A stretch of DNA of 64,000 bases, taken from the NCBI GenBank assembly GCA_018662325.1, contig JABJGM010000003.1, positions 1 to 64,000 of the forward strand, given 5' to 3'. A program made the position numbers and the translations under genes. This document shows, piece after piece, positions 9,300 through 19,737 of this stretch (its first letter is position 1; the number at the start of each line of letters is the position of its first letter). The notes below the pieces were generated by a model, which saw only the letters and a list, made by a program, of their open reading frames with translations, was not told where the DNA came from and searched no databases. The stretch is from a bacterium (lineage in GTDB: Bacteria; Patescibacteriota; Gracilibacteria; UBA1369; GCA-2718715).

Positions 9300-10241
9300 T
9301 TACTTAACTAATACAAAATTTCTTGATTGGTATTTTTTACCCTCAACTCCTTCAAATGATTTATTTTCTCTAAGGCTTGAGTAATAAGTTCCAAAAGTAT
9401 TCATTTCAGACATTGAATTATGACCATGACAACTTGTGCATAGATCATCTAATGAGATTTTAAATACCCCTAGTTTTTCAGCTTGTCTTATTGCAATCAG
9501 AGGCATATTAAATGAAATCCCTCCAGCTCTTGGCTCGTTGATTATCGCCCCAATTACATCAGATCCATATGTATTTGATAACCTATCAGCTCTTGCTTGA
9601 TTTTTAGCTTGCCATTCAAGATTATCAGTTTTAAAACCATAACAGCATTCTAAAGCTGATCCACCAATATGCATAAGAATTTCACTAGGATCTATATTTT
9701 TACTAACTAGTAGATTTATAGCTGTTTCTACTATCGAGTCATTAGTTTTTAGATTGTCTAAATTATTTAACCCTGAGTGACATACTGCAACATATTGAGT
9801 TTTTTCATCTAAATCAGCTTTTAATGTAATGATAGGACAGTCAGCGTTCATAACCGCTATCCCTACATTTTGAAAATTGTGTTTATTTACAATCACTCCA
9901 TCACTTGCTTCATGAGTTCTATAGAAACCGTTAAAGTGTAGAGCTAGATCATCGAGTCCATTTATTTTACTAACTTTTGTATTGAAAGCAAGTCTTTGAG
10001 CAATTATGGCCTCAAGATTTTCAGTTTGTAAAACTTCCGCAATTTTTTCTTGGAAATATTCATGATTAGGATGATATATTCCTTGTTTTGTACCAGTCTG
10101 CATAAAATTTAAGCCGTTTAGAATTTCCCTAGTTTTACCAGCTTCTACATCTGATTTTGATAAACGCTTGATATTGCTAAATTTATTTTTGTTAATCATA
10201 ATGTTTAAATTAAAAGTATTTACATTATAAAGATAAAACAC
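9300..10241 (-). CDS. YfiH/DUF152 (PgeF-like, polyphenol oxidase/purine nucleoside phosphorylase family) protein
   Basis: MNADCPII, VAVCHSGLNNL, HIGGSALECCYGF and CTSCHGH motifs; an alternative start at MINKNK is possible. Confidence 0.75.
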   Translation of the reverse strand: MFYLYNVNTFNLNIMINKNKFSNIKRLSKSDVEAGKTREILNGLNFMQTGTKQGIYHPNHEYFQEKIAEVLQTENLEAIIAQRLAFNTKVSKINGLDDLALHFNGFYRTHEASDGVIVNKHNFQNVGIAVMNADCPIITLKADLDEKTQYVAVCHSGLNNLDNLKTNDSIVETAINLLVSKNIDPSEILMHIGGSALECCYGFKTDNLEWQAKNQARADRLSNTYGSDVIGAIINEPRAGGISFNMPLIAIRQAEKLGVFKISLDDLCTSCHGHNSMSEMNTFGTYYSSLRENKSFEGVEGKKYQSRNFVLVK

Positions 10242-10550
10242 AATTTGTCAACATAGTAACAATTATTTTACAAGTAAACTTGTGATTCAAGTTATATATT
10301 TACTTGTGTGAAATACAAATCAATTCAAATTTATAAATCAAGAGATTTATATCTATTTAAATAGGTAAAAAATAAAAAGTTCCAGATTTCAAATTAAAAC
10401 ATTTTTTATAAATGTTATAGAGCTATAAGTTAAAACTAAAATGATTAGGTTTATTATGGATGAAAATAAAATCAAAACTTCAGTCGAATAAAATTAATTT
10501 TCTAAATCAAATAATTTATACTCAATATTCTTAACTTTGCAGTATATTTA

Positions 10551-10733
10551 CTAAATACTCTTCAAGCTAGCGCGGGTTTTCGAGTTAACTTTTAAAAAAC
10601 CTTTTTTTTGTGCAATTTCAAACTCTTTACATTCATATTTATTTAGCCTTGCTGGAATAGCTCTTGATCCAATCTTTTTTCTGGAAGCTTTACCTTTTGC
10701 AAGCGTATAAACGTCGTCAATTAAGATTTTCAT
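10551..10733 (-). CDS. Small basic hypothetical protein
   Basis: 60-aa ORF with non-repetitive, Lys/Arg-rich coding-like composition. Confidence 0.4.
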   Translation of the reverse strand: MKILIDDVYTLAKGKASRKKIGSRAIPARLNKYECKEFEIAQKKGFLKVNSKTRASLKSI

Positions 10734-10841
10734 TTTTTAAAAATTAATATAAATTATAATAGTAGTTTGAAAATATAAATCAATGTATTGACAAATTTCT
10801 ATCAGGTAATATAATAAAAACATTGAATTAACCGTAATTAT

Positions 10842-10870
10842 TTTACAAATATCAGTAAAAGTGCTATAAT
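10842..10870 (+). promoter_or_regulatory. Promoter TTTACA-N17-TATAAT
   Basis: TATAAT 10865-10870 only 11 nt before ATG 10882, implying a very short leader. Confidence 0.5.
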
Positions 10871-10881
10871 AAAAACAAAAA

Positions 10882-13800
10882 ATGAACACTCTGCAAAATC
10901 CAAATATCAACAAGTTGCAAGATTCAATCAAAGTAGATTCAATAGAGTCAAATTCCTCGATAGAATCTGAAGTATTAGCAAATCAAATGCAAAGTTTGGT
11001 ATTTTTGATAACTGAAATTTCAGATTTGAGTGAATTAGATAAAAAAATCAAAGAAGAAGCTTTTCCTATCAATGAGAATACAGAGCCTATTATTCAATTT
11101 CAACTGATAGATAAGTTTTTTGATTTCAATAAAATTCACGATTATTTAAAATTTGAATCATCATTGTTAAATGATTTAATTGTAAAAAATCTTAAACTAA
11201 AATTTAAAAAATACGATAATCAATCTTTCATAGATGAAGTTATAAAAATTGACAAACAAATTCTAGAAAATCAATCAGATAACCCTATCGTAGCTTCCAT
11301 TAAAGAACATATTGTCATAGCTATTTTAAATAGTAATGATTTAAGTGATTCTTTTGACCTTGTGAATCTTTTTAGCATAAATATTTTATCTGAAGATCAG
11401 CAGTCTCAATTTATATCAAAAGTTTTAAATTCCTTTAATTTAGTTTTAACAGGTGAATCTGTAAATTTCCACAGATTAAGTGAAGCTTCTCTGAGAAATC
11501 CTGAATTATTAAATGATGCACCAGATAGCCTTTTAAGTTTTATACTAAAAATCATGCCAGTTGATAGAATACCAGAATTTATAGATTCATTGCTTGATTG
11601 TAATCCAGCTAATTTCGCTAGGGTTTTAAAGTTAACTAATAACTCTGGCATAATTAATGTTTATAATTTTAAAGATTGCTTTGTTAATTATTTTAAAATC
11701 AATACCTACAATAAAATCATTAACCTTTTTAATTTCATTGAAGATTTTAATCTTTATAATCTTTTAGACTATCTAAAGTTTGTTTTACCTGAATATGGAA
11801 TCAAACAGAAAATGAAGTTTAAATTATTTGAAAAAAGTAAACTAATTAAAAAGTACGATAAAAGCACTGTTGAGTTATTTGAAAATATTTTTTATAAAAA
11901 AGCACCTGTTTCAGATGTAAACAATATTAGTAAATTAATAAAGCTCACCAAAGATTATTTTCAAGACAAAATATCTCAATCTAAAACCCAGGAAATTCAC
12001 GATGAGTTACGTGTCTCTGAAACTTTAAAAAATGTTGAAATATTAGACTTTGATATTCATAAGTTAAAAATACAACTTCAAAATCTTGATGGTCTGCAGA
12101 AGTTAAATAATCTTTTAAGAAATCATAATTTAAAATTTGAATATAGAAAAGGTAAGTTCATTTCAAAGTCAAAAAATAATAAAATTGAAATTTTAATCAG
12201 CGATGAAATTTTAAATAAAGAGTTTCAAGATCCAAATAATTTAGATAGTAATTTAGCAATTCAAATAGAAAGATTTGATTTTAATTCACTAAAGCAAGAT
12301 AACAGTATTTCTAATTTAGATCCTTTATCTATAAAATTTCTAATGTTAAAAAAATTAAATTCAGATGCACTTGAAGCAATTGAATCTTACTCAAATAAAC
12401 AATTATTAATTTCGAGTGGCGTAGGCTTAAAAATAATTACTTCAAATGGATCAAATTCAATTGTTAAAAATTCTAGAAAGTATTTTATAGGTAATTTTAT
12501 TGGTCAAGGATCATTTGGTACTATTGAATATGGATTAGCAAATATCAATGGAAAGTACGAAATAACTGCAATCAAGCAACCTGTAGCCGATAAATCTGTT
12601 GTATATGGATTCCAATCAGAGATTGAAGGATCTAAGGTTCAACAGGTTATTCAAAACCCCAACTTGATTACAATTCATGATACGGGAACTACCAAAGATC
12701 AATTTATCGTTTTAGAAACAGGAGAAAATGCTAAAAGCTTTTTAGAGGTTTTGAATGATCCAAATACATCTGCAGAAGAGACAATTAATCATTTCGAAAC
12801 TTATTTTAAAACTTTAGAATCTTTATGGAAATCAGGATACTGTCATCTAGATTTCAAACCCGGAAATGCAATTATATACAATGATCAATTTACTCAAGAG
12901 ACTAAAGCTAAAATTATTGATTTAAATCTTCCTAAAATTAGTAATATTTTATCTGAGGTATGGTTTAGATCTGTTGATTTCTCATTTTCTCAACATTTTA
13001 TACATTACACATATTTAGTAAATGAATGTTGTCTTAATTTAGATTTCAGGAATCAAAATTTACAAAAACTTTTTCTAGATCAACCAGATTCTCAGACGTG
13101 GAGCTTAATATATTTTCTAGCAGATGAATTAAATAAATACAAAAAAACTGAAAGTTATGACTCTAAATTATTTGAGGTCTTTCAAACTGAAGTTGCAAGA
13201 GCTAATGACTTAAAAGCTTTAATTAGAACTTTGCATCAGTGTGTTGTAAAGAAAGGAATTACATTGGATCAAGATTCCACAGAGATTCTACAAATTTATA
13301 TTTCTGCTATGTCCGAAGTAAATCAATTAAAAAAACAACTAAAAAATCCTAATCATAATATTGATTTTAATCATGCCTTAAATATTTTTAGGTGTGAGTT
13401 TGATTTATTTAGGGATATGGATTCACCTAACAGACTCAATGATATATTAGCCAAAATTAAACTTCTTAATTCAGGGCAAGAAATCAAAGCACCGGAAAAC
13501 AAAGAGCCAAGTGATATTAGTCAGCCAACTATAAAAATTTCTAATGTTGAAGTAAAAGTTCCTAAAATAGAATCATCGGAAATTTTAGAATTACAAAATA
13601 CCGAAGCCTCAAAAATTGAATCACACGATGAGAAATTAAAGGAAAGCTCAGTTGAAAGTACTTTAATTCTAGACAATCAAAATCCTAAAGAAATCGACCT
13701 GTCTACGGTTTTAAGTGATTTTTTTCAAAAAGAAAATCCAACCGAAGAAGAATTTAGTACATTTATGATACAAGTGAATGCTTTATTCGAACAACGAAAC

Positions 13801-14820
13801 GGTCAAAAACAAAGTTTAAAAAGAAAACTTAAAAATTTTGTTTTTGGTAAAGTCTCATTGAAGACAAAACTTAAAGCAGCTGCAATCAGTATTCCAACCG
13901 GAGCAATTTTATCAAGTAAAGCTATTTTAGCAGCTACAGGTTTGGGAACTATTATTGGAACAAGTCCAGTTATGCCAGTTGTTTTAATGACAATTTTCTT
14001 TAAAACATGTTCCGCTTCAGCTTTATCAACGATATTTACAAAAGGAAGACTTAAAAAACTTCTAAAAAATGATAGTTTAGACTCTCGAGTTTTAAAATTA
14101 TTTTATTACGCTAAACAAGCAGTTGGAACTGAAAATGATATTCAAAAAGAATTAAATATAAACCTCGAAACCCTAAAACAGGGAGGTCCCTTGAGCATGG
14201 ATGAAATAAAAACTTCATTAGAAGCATTAAGCAAAACTAGTTCCCAAGACAAAATCAAAGACTTTTTGGGTGGTTTAGGTTTAGGTATGGCTTTTTCTTC
14301 AGCTATCTATTATGGGTTGAATTTAGAACCGGTTTCAAATTTTATCAACGATCAAATAAACACAGTTAAAGGTTGGCTTTCAGGATTAATCGAATCAAAT
14401 TCAAGCACTGCTCCAATCAAACCTCAACCATCAATACCTAATCACGAACCTGTTAATAGTACTCCAGATTCAGTCGATAATAATCCACAGAATCAACCCC
14501 CAATTGAAAACCATTTACCAACTTCAGTGCCAGAAATTTCTGATACTCAAGGTTATATTCAACCGACTGGAAGCACATCGGATGCAATTCAAATAAGCTC
14601 TAATGGATCAAGAGTACATATGAGAGGTCCAAATGGTGAGAATCTCAAAAATACCTTTGGATTTAAAAGATACTGGAGTAATTCAAATCCATGGGTGAGA
14701 ATAGATCTAAACAATCCAAAAGTTGTAAGCATAAATGGTGAAAATCAAGTCATTTATCAAACTCTTCTTAAAGGTAAATTATCTGGAAGATGGATATCAG
14801 GAGCTATCTTAAGTCGATAA
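10882..14820 (+). CDS. Large protein with a Ser/Thr protein kinase-like domain, TM segments and a C-terminal SH3-like region
   Basis: FIGQGSFGTIEYG glycine loop, TAIKQP (VAIK Lys), GYCHLDFKPGNAII catalytic loop, AKIIDLN in place of DFG; hydrophobic stretches about aa 1020-1070; VHMRGPNG...GRWISGAIL at the end. Confidence 0.7.
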   Translation: MNTLQNPNINKLQDSIKVDSIESNSSIESEVLANQMQSLVFLITEISDLSELDKKIKEEAFPINENTEPIIQFQLIDKFFDFNKIHDYLKFESSLLNDLIVKNLKLKFKKYDNQSFIDEVIKIDKQILENQSDNPIVASIKEHIVIAILNSNDLSDSFDLVNLFSINILSEDQQSQFISKVLNSFNLVLTGESVNFHRLSEASLRNPELLNDAPDSLLSFILKIMPVDRIPEFIDSLLDCNPANFARVLKLTNNSGIINVYNFKDCFVNYFKINTYNKIINLFNFIEDFNLYNLLDYLKFVLPEYGIKQKMKFKLFEKSKLIKKYDKSTVELFENIFYKKAPVSDVNNISKLIKLTKDYFQDKISQSKTQEIHDELRVSETLKNVEILDFDIHKLKIQLQNLDGLQKLNNLLRNHNLKFEYRKGKFISKSKNNKIEILISDEILNKEFQDPNNLDSNLAIQIERFDFNSLKQDNSISNLDPLSIKFLMLKKLNSDALEAIESYSNKQLLISSGVGLKIITSNGSNSIVKNSRKYFIGNFIGQGSFGTIEYGLANINGKYEITAIKQPVADKSVVYGFQSEIEGSKVQQVIQNPNLITIHDTGTTKDQFIVLETGENAKSFLEVLNDPNTSAEETINHFETYFKTLESLWKSGYCHLDFKPGNAIIYNDQFTQETKAKIIDLNLPKISNILSEVWFRSVDFSFSQHFIHYTYLVNECCLNLDFRNQNLQKLFLDQPDSQTWSLIYFLADELNKYKKTESYDSKLFEVFQTEVARANDLKALIRTLHQCVVKKGITLDQDSTEILQIYISAMSEVNQLKKQLKNPNHNIDFNHALNIFRCEFDLFRDMDSPNRLNDILAKIKLLNSGQEIKAPENKEPSDISQPTIKISNVEVKVPKIESSEILELQNTEASKIESHDEKLKESSVESTLILDNQNPKEIDLSTVLSDFFQKENPTEEEFSTFMIQVNALFEQRNGQKQSLKRKLKNFVFGKVSLKTKLKAAAISIPTGAILSSKAILAATGLGTIIGTSPVMPVVLMTIFFKTCSASALSTIFTKGRLKKLLKNDSLDSRVLKLFYYAKQAVGTENDIQKELNINLETLKQGGPLSMDEIKTSLEALSKTSSQDKIKDFLGGLGLGMAFSSAIYYGLNLEPVSNFINDQINTVKGWLSGLIESNSSTAPIKPQPSIPNHEPVNSTPDSVDNNPQNQPPIENHLPTSVPEISDTQGYIQPTGSTSDAIQISSNGSRVHMRGPNGENLKNTFGFKRYWSNSNPWVRIDLNNPKVVSINGENQVIYQTLLKGKLSGRWISGAILSR

Positions 14821-14876
14821 TTCGTTAGCAATTTTTGCTAAATCTGATAAATTACATATATAAATAAAAATTTTAA

Positions 14877-15500
14877 ATGCAATCAATAAATCCAAAGTTC
14901 GAACTAGAACATTTCAAAAAACAATGTGGTCCCGTAGATGAAGAGGGTAAAATAAATCCTGGTTTAGATTCAATAACAGGTATGATTCAATTAGAATTAT
15001 TGAGAGTCTACTCTAGTGAAGAACATCCGATTCCTGTCGATAATTTAAAGCACGTTTCATTATCTACCTTTAAAGAATTTCTTAGTTTGCATTTACAGAA
15101 AAATAATCTACAGATAGCAGATATGTTTGAAAGTAAAATTATAGATGTTTTTTTAGATCAAATACTTGAGAAAACAAATCTTCAAGATTATTTGGCGCCA
15201 GGATATATTTTTTTGATTTTTCCAATTCCTTTTGATCAAAACATGATAGCTCTTACAAAAGAAAATTTAAATGATGCAGATAACTTGAGATTTCTATTAC
15301 TGGAAAATATTAACTCTCAAGCAAGTTATACTATGTACAGAGGAACTTACCTTCACAAAATTCTACCTAGTGAATTTCTAGATTGTAGTTTTAAAATTCC
15401 AGAGTTTACACAAGGTCAACCTTTAAGTAATGAATTTAAAGAGGATTTAAAGTCTGAAATCCTTAATTCTATCGATAAGTTAAAAGATTTACTAATCTAA
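14877..15500 (+). CDS. Hypothetical protein
   Basis: 207-aa ORF. Confidence 0.65.
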   Translation: MQSINPKFELEHFKKQCGPVDEEGKINPGLDSITGMIQLELLRVYSSEEHPIPVDNLKHVSLSTFKEFLSLHLQKNNLQIADMFESKIIDVFLDQILEKTNLQDYLAPGYIFLIFPIPFDQNMIALTKENLNDADNLRFLLLENINSQASYTMYRGTYLHKILPSEFLDCSFKIPEFTQGQPLSNEFKEDLKSEILNSIDKLKDLLI

Positions 15501-15502
15501 AC

Positions 15503-16513
15503 TTAATCAATTTCAACAATCAAGTTTTTAGTTCTTGAAAGCTCAAAAAAGTTTAAGTTTAGTGAACTTAAAAAATTCCAAAAATTCAGATTACTTGATC
15601 TAAAAGCTACAATTGGTTCAATATACTCAAATATTTCATCACAAACAAAAGTTCGATTTCTTATAATTATACTATCTCTATCAAGGATATTGTGTGGGTA
15701 AGAAAAGCAAACTTGTATTTTTAAGTTATTCAAACCTTTTATTTTAGATCTTATCTTAATTAGAAGAACATTGTTAAAGTTTTCAGCAACTAAATGAGCA
15801 AGAGTTGTAGTTTGAATTAATCTTTGGTCCGCAAATATACTTGCATTAAATTCAGGATTAAAAACATATGAAAAATCAGAACTGATATTTAAATCAGAGT
15901 CTATTAGTAGTTCATAAGCTTTTTGCCCCGGTCTATTGTGAAAGATTGAAGTATCTATAATTCTTTCGGTTTTGTGCAGAATATTTAATAAAGTCTGGAA
16001 GTCGGGGAAATAGTTTCGAACTTCGCATACTGAATTATGAAAAAAGTTATTAATGCATTCCTCTAATTTTGCTTCTTTTATTAAGTCTAAAAATGATATT
16101 ACAAAAGAAGAATCTACATTTTGATCTGCAGTTAAAATAGTAAATTTATCTCCAAACAAACTCAAGAAATTTTGTATTTGATCACTTTTAATTTTAGATT
16201 CATTGACTGTTTTTTTCATTTCCCAGACTTTAACAGATGTTTTTTTATGAATTTCAACTAGATCAATTCTGTCTTGGGGGCAAATAGCAGAAGCTTTTCT
16301 TATAGTTTGACCAAATTCTCTGGCTAAATATTTAGGATCAAAGCATAGCATTACAGCAATTGTTCCTAAGTTTTGAATTATTGCTCCCTTAATTTCCTGT
16401 ATGGAATATTCAACACGATCTTTCTGATATGCATTAAGACTCCATTTTGAATTTTGAAATTTATCAGATAACACCGTCCAGCCTTTAATGTATTTCGAAT
16501 AAGTCAAGTCCAT
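15503..16513 (-). CDS. Hypothetical protein
   Basis: 336-aa ORF. Confidence 0.7.
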   Translation of the reverse strand: MDLTYSKYIKGWTVLSDKFQNSKWSLNAYQKDRVEYSIQEIKGAIIQNLGTIAVMLCFDPKYLAREFGQTIRKASAICPQDRIDLVEIHKKTSVKVWEMKKTVNESKIKSDQIQNFLSLFGDKFTILTADQNVDSSFVISFLDLIKEAKLEECINNFFHNSVCEVRNYFPDFQTLLNILHKTERIIDTSIFHNRPGQKAYELLIDSDLNISSDFSYVFNPEFNASIFADQRLIQTTTLAHLVAENFNNVLLIKIRSKIKGLNNLKIQVCFSYPHNILDRDSIIIRNRTFVCDEIFEYIEPIVAFRSSNLNFWNFLSSLNLNFFELSRTKNLIVEID

Positions 16514-16651
16514 CAGTGGTATTTAGTTAGAAGTAACTCTAGGATTTATTTTTATAATTGTCAAACAACTTTCTTATTGTTCTAATTGAAATACATAAAA
16601 TGAAATTAAATAAGTAAATATACTTTTCTTGTAAAAACAAATCGCATTTTC

Positions 16652-16666
16652 TAAGATTAAATCTTA
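16652..16666. promoter_or_regulatory. 7-1-7 palindrome TAAGATT-A-AATCTTA, putative operator
   Basis: Perfect 15-bp palindrome 16 bp upstream of ATG 16683. Confidence 0.4.
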
Positions 16667-16682
16667 CAAGTAATCAAATTAA

Positions 16683-19550
16683 ATGAAACTTTCACTTAAA
16701 ATAAAATCAGCAATCCTAATGGCTTTAGGTTTGGTAATTACTTGTAGTGCTATCTATAACCTGAATTATATTGAGTTTTATTCATCTAATTCTTGTCCAG
16801 AAATTTCTAAGATAAAGTTTGTTTGCCCCGAAACTGATCAAGTACAATTTTTAAAAGGGGAATGCATGCCGAAAAAACAATGGTACAAAAAAGCCTTGTT
16901 TATGTGTAGATCACAGTTAGAATCTCAAAATCATGAAAGTCAATCGCATAATTTAATAAGCAGACCGTTTGTAGAAAATTCATCTACTAGAAATATTAAT
17001 CAAAACCATACCCATCAACATAGTCACACAGGACACACTCAAGATCAGATCCAGAACGCAATTCAAGAGCCTCAAAGTTTAACAAATAAGGATAATTTTC
17101 ATATGCATGCAGATCATAAAAATATCAAACAAACTTTTTTAAAAGGTCCATTTGCAGAAAATGAGCATGTTCATGAAAATCAAAGCCAATTCAATTGTTC
17201 ATCTCAGGATGCTTTAGGTATTAATCAAAATAATTTAATTACTACACTCCAAAATAACACTTTTGAATGTTTGAGTTATCTATTTTACTACAATCAAGAT
17301 TTAGAAGATTTATTTACACAGAATCATTTAAATCTGGTTTTAAATCATTTAGATTCACTTGATCTAAATAATTTAGATACAAGACAATTACCAGGCTTAT
17401 TAAGATTTGTAAGAACAAGTTTCTACAATGAATTTTTCTATAATTTAAATTTTTCTGAGCAAAGTAAAGATCAAGCTCATAATATATATCTTAATATTTT
17501 AAACCAGATTCCGTTGAACACAATTGATCCAAATCTGAATTTAATAATCAATGAAATTGCAGCTGGAACCTTAAAATCTCATAGTTATTTATTTGTGGAT
17601 AAATATTCTGAAATTTTAAACAATTTCAATCAAAACCCAAATCAATGGAATATATATGAAAGAGAACTAGCCATATATAGTATTTTATACATTCTTGATT
17701 TAAGCCTTGGTATCTACGATTCTTTAGATAGACAATATTACCAAGATCAAAATTTTATTAATGCTATAGATTTAGAGTTAATACAAGCGCTGCAGTCAAT
17801 AGCTTCTAACCAGCAAATGGCTCAAGGTCCACAAAGCTATATTGTAGAAAATGCAATTTGGATATTAGGTCATATGCTAGTTTTTTCAGAGATACCTGAA
17901 AACCAAGAAATCTTACAATTTTTAACAAATTTAATCAGTCAGTATCCTAGACTTTCTCATATCTTTTTAAGGCTTGTAATAACTTTTGATCATTATAATA
18001 ATTGTCAAACTTCTAATGTAGAAGAAATGTATTGTATTGATGATTATACTCAAGAAGTTGAAAGTACATTTTTAGCAAATGAATACAGTTTTGATGATGG
18101 ATCTTTGGAAATTCAAACCTCACTTGAGTTAGAAGATATAGAAGGTCTATATCAAGCTGCAAATGAAGTCCAAAATCAATTTAATAGAATTACGCAAACC
18201 TTAATGCCACTTAGAAATGATAGTAATTCAACACTAAAAGTAGTAATTTATGGATCTCGCTCGGACTACGAAAACTATCATAACTTTTTAACAAATTTAC
18301 CTACTAACAATGGAGGTATGTACATAGAGCCTGATGGAATATTTTATACTTATCAAAGAACTCCTCAAGAAAGTATTTATACTTTAGAAGAGCTCTTTCG
18401 TCATGAATATGCTCATTTTCTAGTTGGAAGATTTTTAATTGAAGGTCTTTGGGGGCAAGAACCAATTTATGAAAATGATCAAGTGACATGGTTTGATGAA
18501 GGGTTTGCAGAGTTTTTAACAGGAAGCACACAAACTTCAGTAAATGTAAGACAAACCTTAATTTCTCGAATACGGGAAGATGGATCTGGGAGATTAACAC
18601 TTCAAGAAATTTTTAATTCTAACTATGGAACTTTTAAGTTTTATAGGTATGCAGCTATATTTTTTAATTATCTTTATGAAAATGATATCTCTAAACTTAG
18701 AAACATCCTTGAATTAGTTAAAAACTCTAATATAGAGGAATACAATATTTATATTGATCAGTTAGCTAACGATATAGAATTAGAAAATAGTTATCAAAAT
18801 TACATTAATCAAAAAATTCAAGACATTCAACAGCTCTCCAATCCTAGAAGTTTATTTATAGATTATAACTTTTTAGATACCAATAATATTCGGTTTATTC
18901 AGTCTAATTTTAATCAAACCCGTTTGGGATATAGAGGCAATTGCTCTGTTTCTAGTTTTGAAATACTTTCAAGATTTTCATGTAAGGGGGTTTTAACTGG
19001 GACTAGGAGACAAAATCAAGATTTTTCTCAAGCTTGGAGTGAGTTTAATGATAACTTAAATGAAATTATAGCTGAAAGCCAAAGGTTAAGCTTAAACAAC
19101 TTTAATTCAATTCTTTGCAGAGTTTCTAGTATATATTTTATTGATTTACAAAATGGTTTTTACTATCCATCTGCAGACTACAATTGTACTGGTCCACTTG
19201 GTATGAATCCTTATCAGCAAATTAATCCACTTCAAAAAATAAACCAAGATTTCCAATCTACTAGAATTAGTCATCTGGCACGATGTCATGAAAACGATCA
19301 AGAAGAAGATCAGATTTTGTGTAACCTACACTTGTCCAGCCAGGTATTTCCAAATTCACATGATAATCTGGATTTAGAAAATCAAATTCAATCTTTACTA
19401 AATACATCAAGTAATCAAGTTTACGCAAGTAATCCAAATTTTTATGCAGACTTTCAGTGTGATTTAGATCAAAGTTCTCAAAGTATTATAAATTATGGAT
19501 CAAATCGTAAATACATGGTTCAGGGGGCCACTTGTTATTTAAACTATTAA
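16683..19550 (+). CDS. Secreted gluzincin-type metallopeptidase (M9/collagenase-like) with His-rich N-terminal segment
   Basis: N-terminal hydrophobic signal, NHTHQHSHTGH and HMHADH runs, FRHEYAHFLVGRF (HExxH) followed by WFDEGFAEFLTG. Confidence 0.7.
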   Translation: MKLSLKIKSAILMALGLVITCSAIYNLNYIEFYSSNSCPEISKIKFVCPETDQVQFLKGECMPKKQWYKKALFMCRSQLESQNHESQSHNLISRPFVENSSTRNINQNHTHQHSHTGHTQDQIQNAIQEPQSLTNKDNFHMHADHKNIKQTFLKGPFAENEHVHENQSQFNCSSQDALGINQNNLITTLQNNTFECLSYLFYYNQDLEDLFTQNHLNLVLNHLDSLDLNNLDTRQLPGLLRFVRTSFYNEFFYNLNFSEQSKDQAHNIYLNILNQIPLNTIDPNLNLIINEIAAGTLKSHSYLFVDKYSEILNNFNQNPNQWNIYERELAIYSILYILDLSLGIYDSLDRQYYQDQNFINAIDLELIQALQSIASNQQMAQGPQSYIVENAIWILGHMLVFSEIPENQEILQFLTNLISQYPRLSHIFLRLVITFDHYNNCQTSNVEEMYCIDDYTQEVESTFLANEYSFDDGSLEIQTSLELEDIEGLYQAANEVQNQFNRITQTLMPLRNDSNSTLKVVIYGSRSDYENYHNFLTNLPTNNGGMYIEPDGIFYTYQRTPQESIYTLEELFRHEYAHFLVGRFLIEGLWGQEPIYENDQVTWFDEGFAEFLTGSTQTSVNVRQTLISRIREDGSGRLTLQEIFNSNYGTFKFYRYAAIFFNYLYENDISKLRNILELVKNSNIEEYNIYIDQLANDIELENSYQNYINQKIQDIQQLSNPRSLFIDYNFLDTNNIRFIQSNFNQTRLGYRGNCSVSSFEILSRFSCKGVLTGTRRQNQDFSQAWSEFNDNLNEIIAESQRLSLNNFNSILCRVSSIYFIDLQNGFYYPSADYNCTGPLGMNPYQQINPLQKINQDFQSTRISHLARCHENDQEEDQILCNLHLSSQVFPNSHDNLDLENQIQSLLNTSSNQVYASNPNFYADFQCDLDQSSQSIINYGSNRKYMVQGATCYLNY

Positions 19551-19687
19551 GCTTATTTATAAAGTAAATGTTTTTAATTTAATAAAATAATACGTTTTAA
19601 GATTATTTAGCCAATGCATTTTCAATTACGGGTATTTCTACAAAGAAATTCCTTCTTCTATATTAAATCCAAGTAATTCCAATAGAC

Positions 19688-19716
19688 TTGACAAGACAGA
19701 AAAGAAAGTGTAATTT
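19688..19716 (+). promoter_or_regulatory. Promoter TTGACA-N17-TAATTT
   Basis: TTGACA 19688-19693, TAATTT 19711-19716, upstream of ORF 19738. Confidence 0.45.
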
Positions 19717-19737
19717 AATAGTAATAAACACAATAAA

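Noticed and set aside
10232-10931. Mobile element remnants in the AT-rich gap around 10.3-10.9 kb
   Set aside because: No transposase fragment, terminal inverted repeats or target-site duplications could be identified
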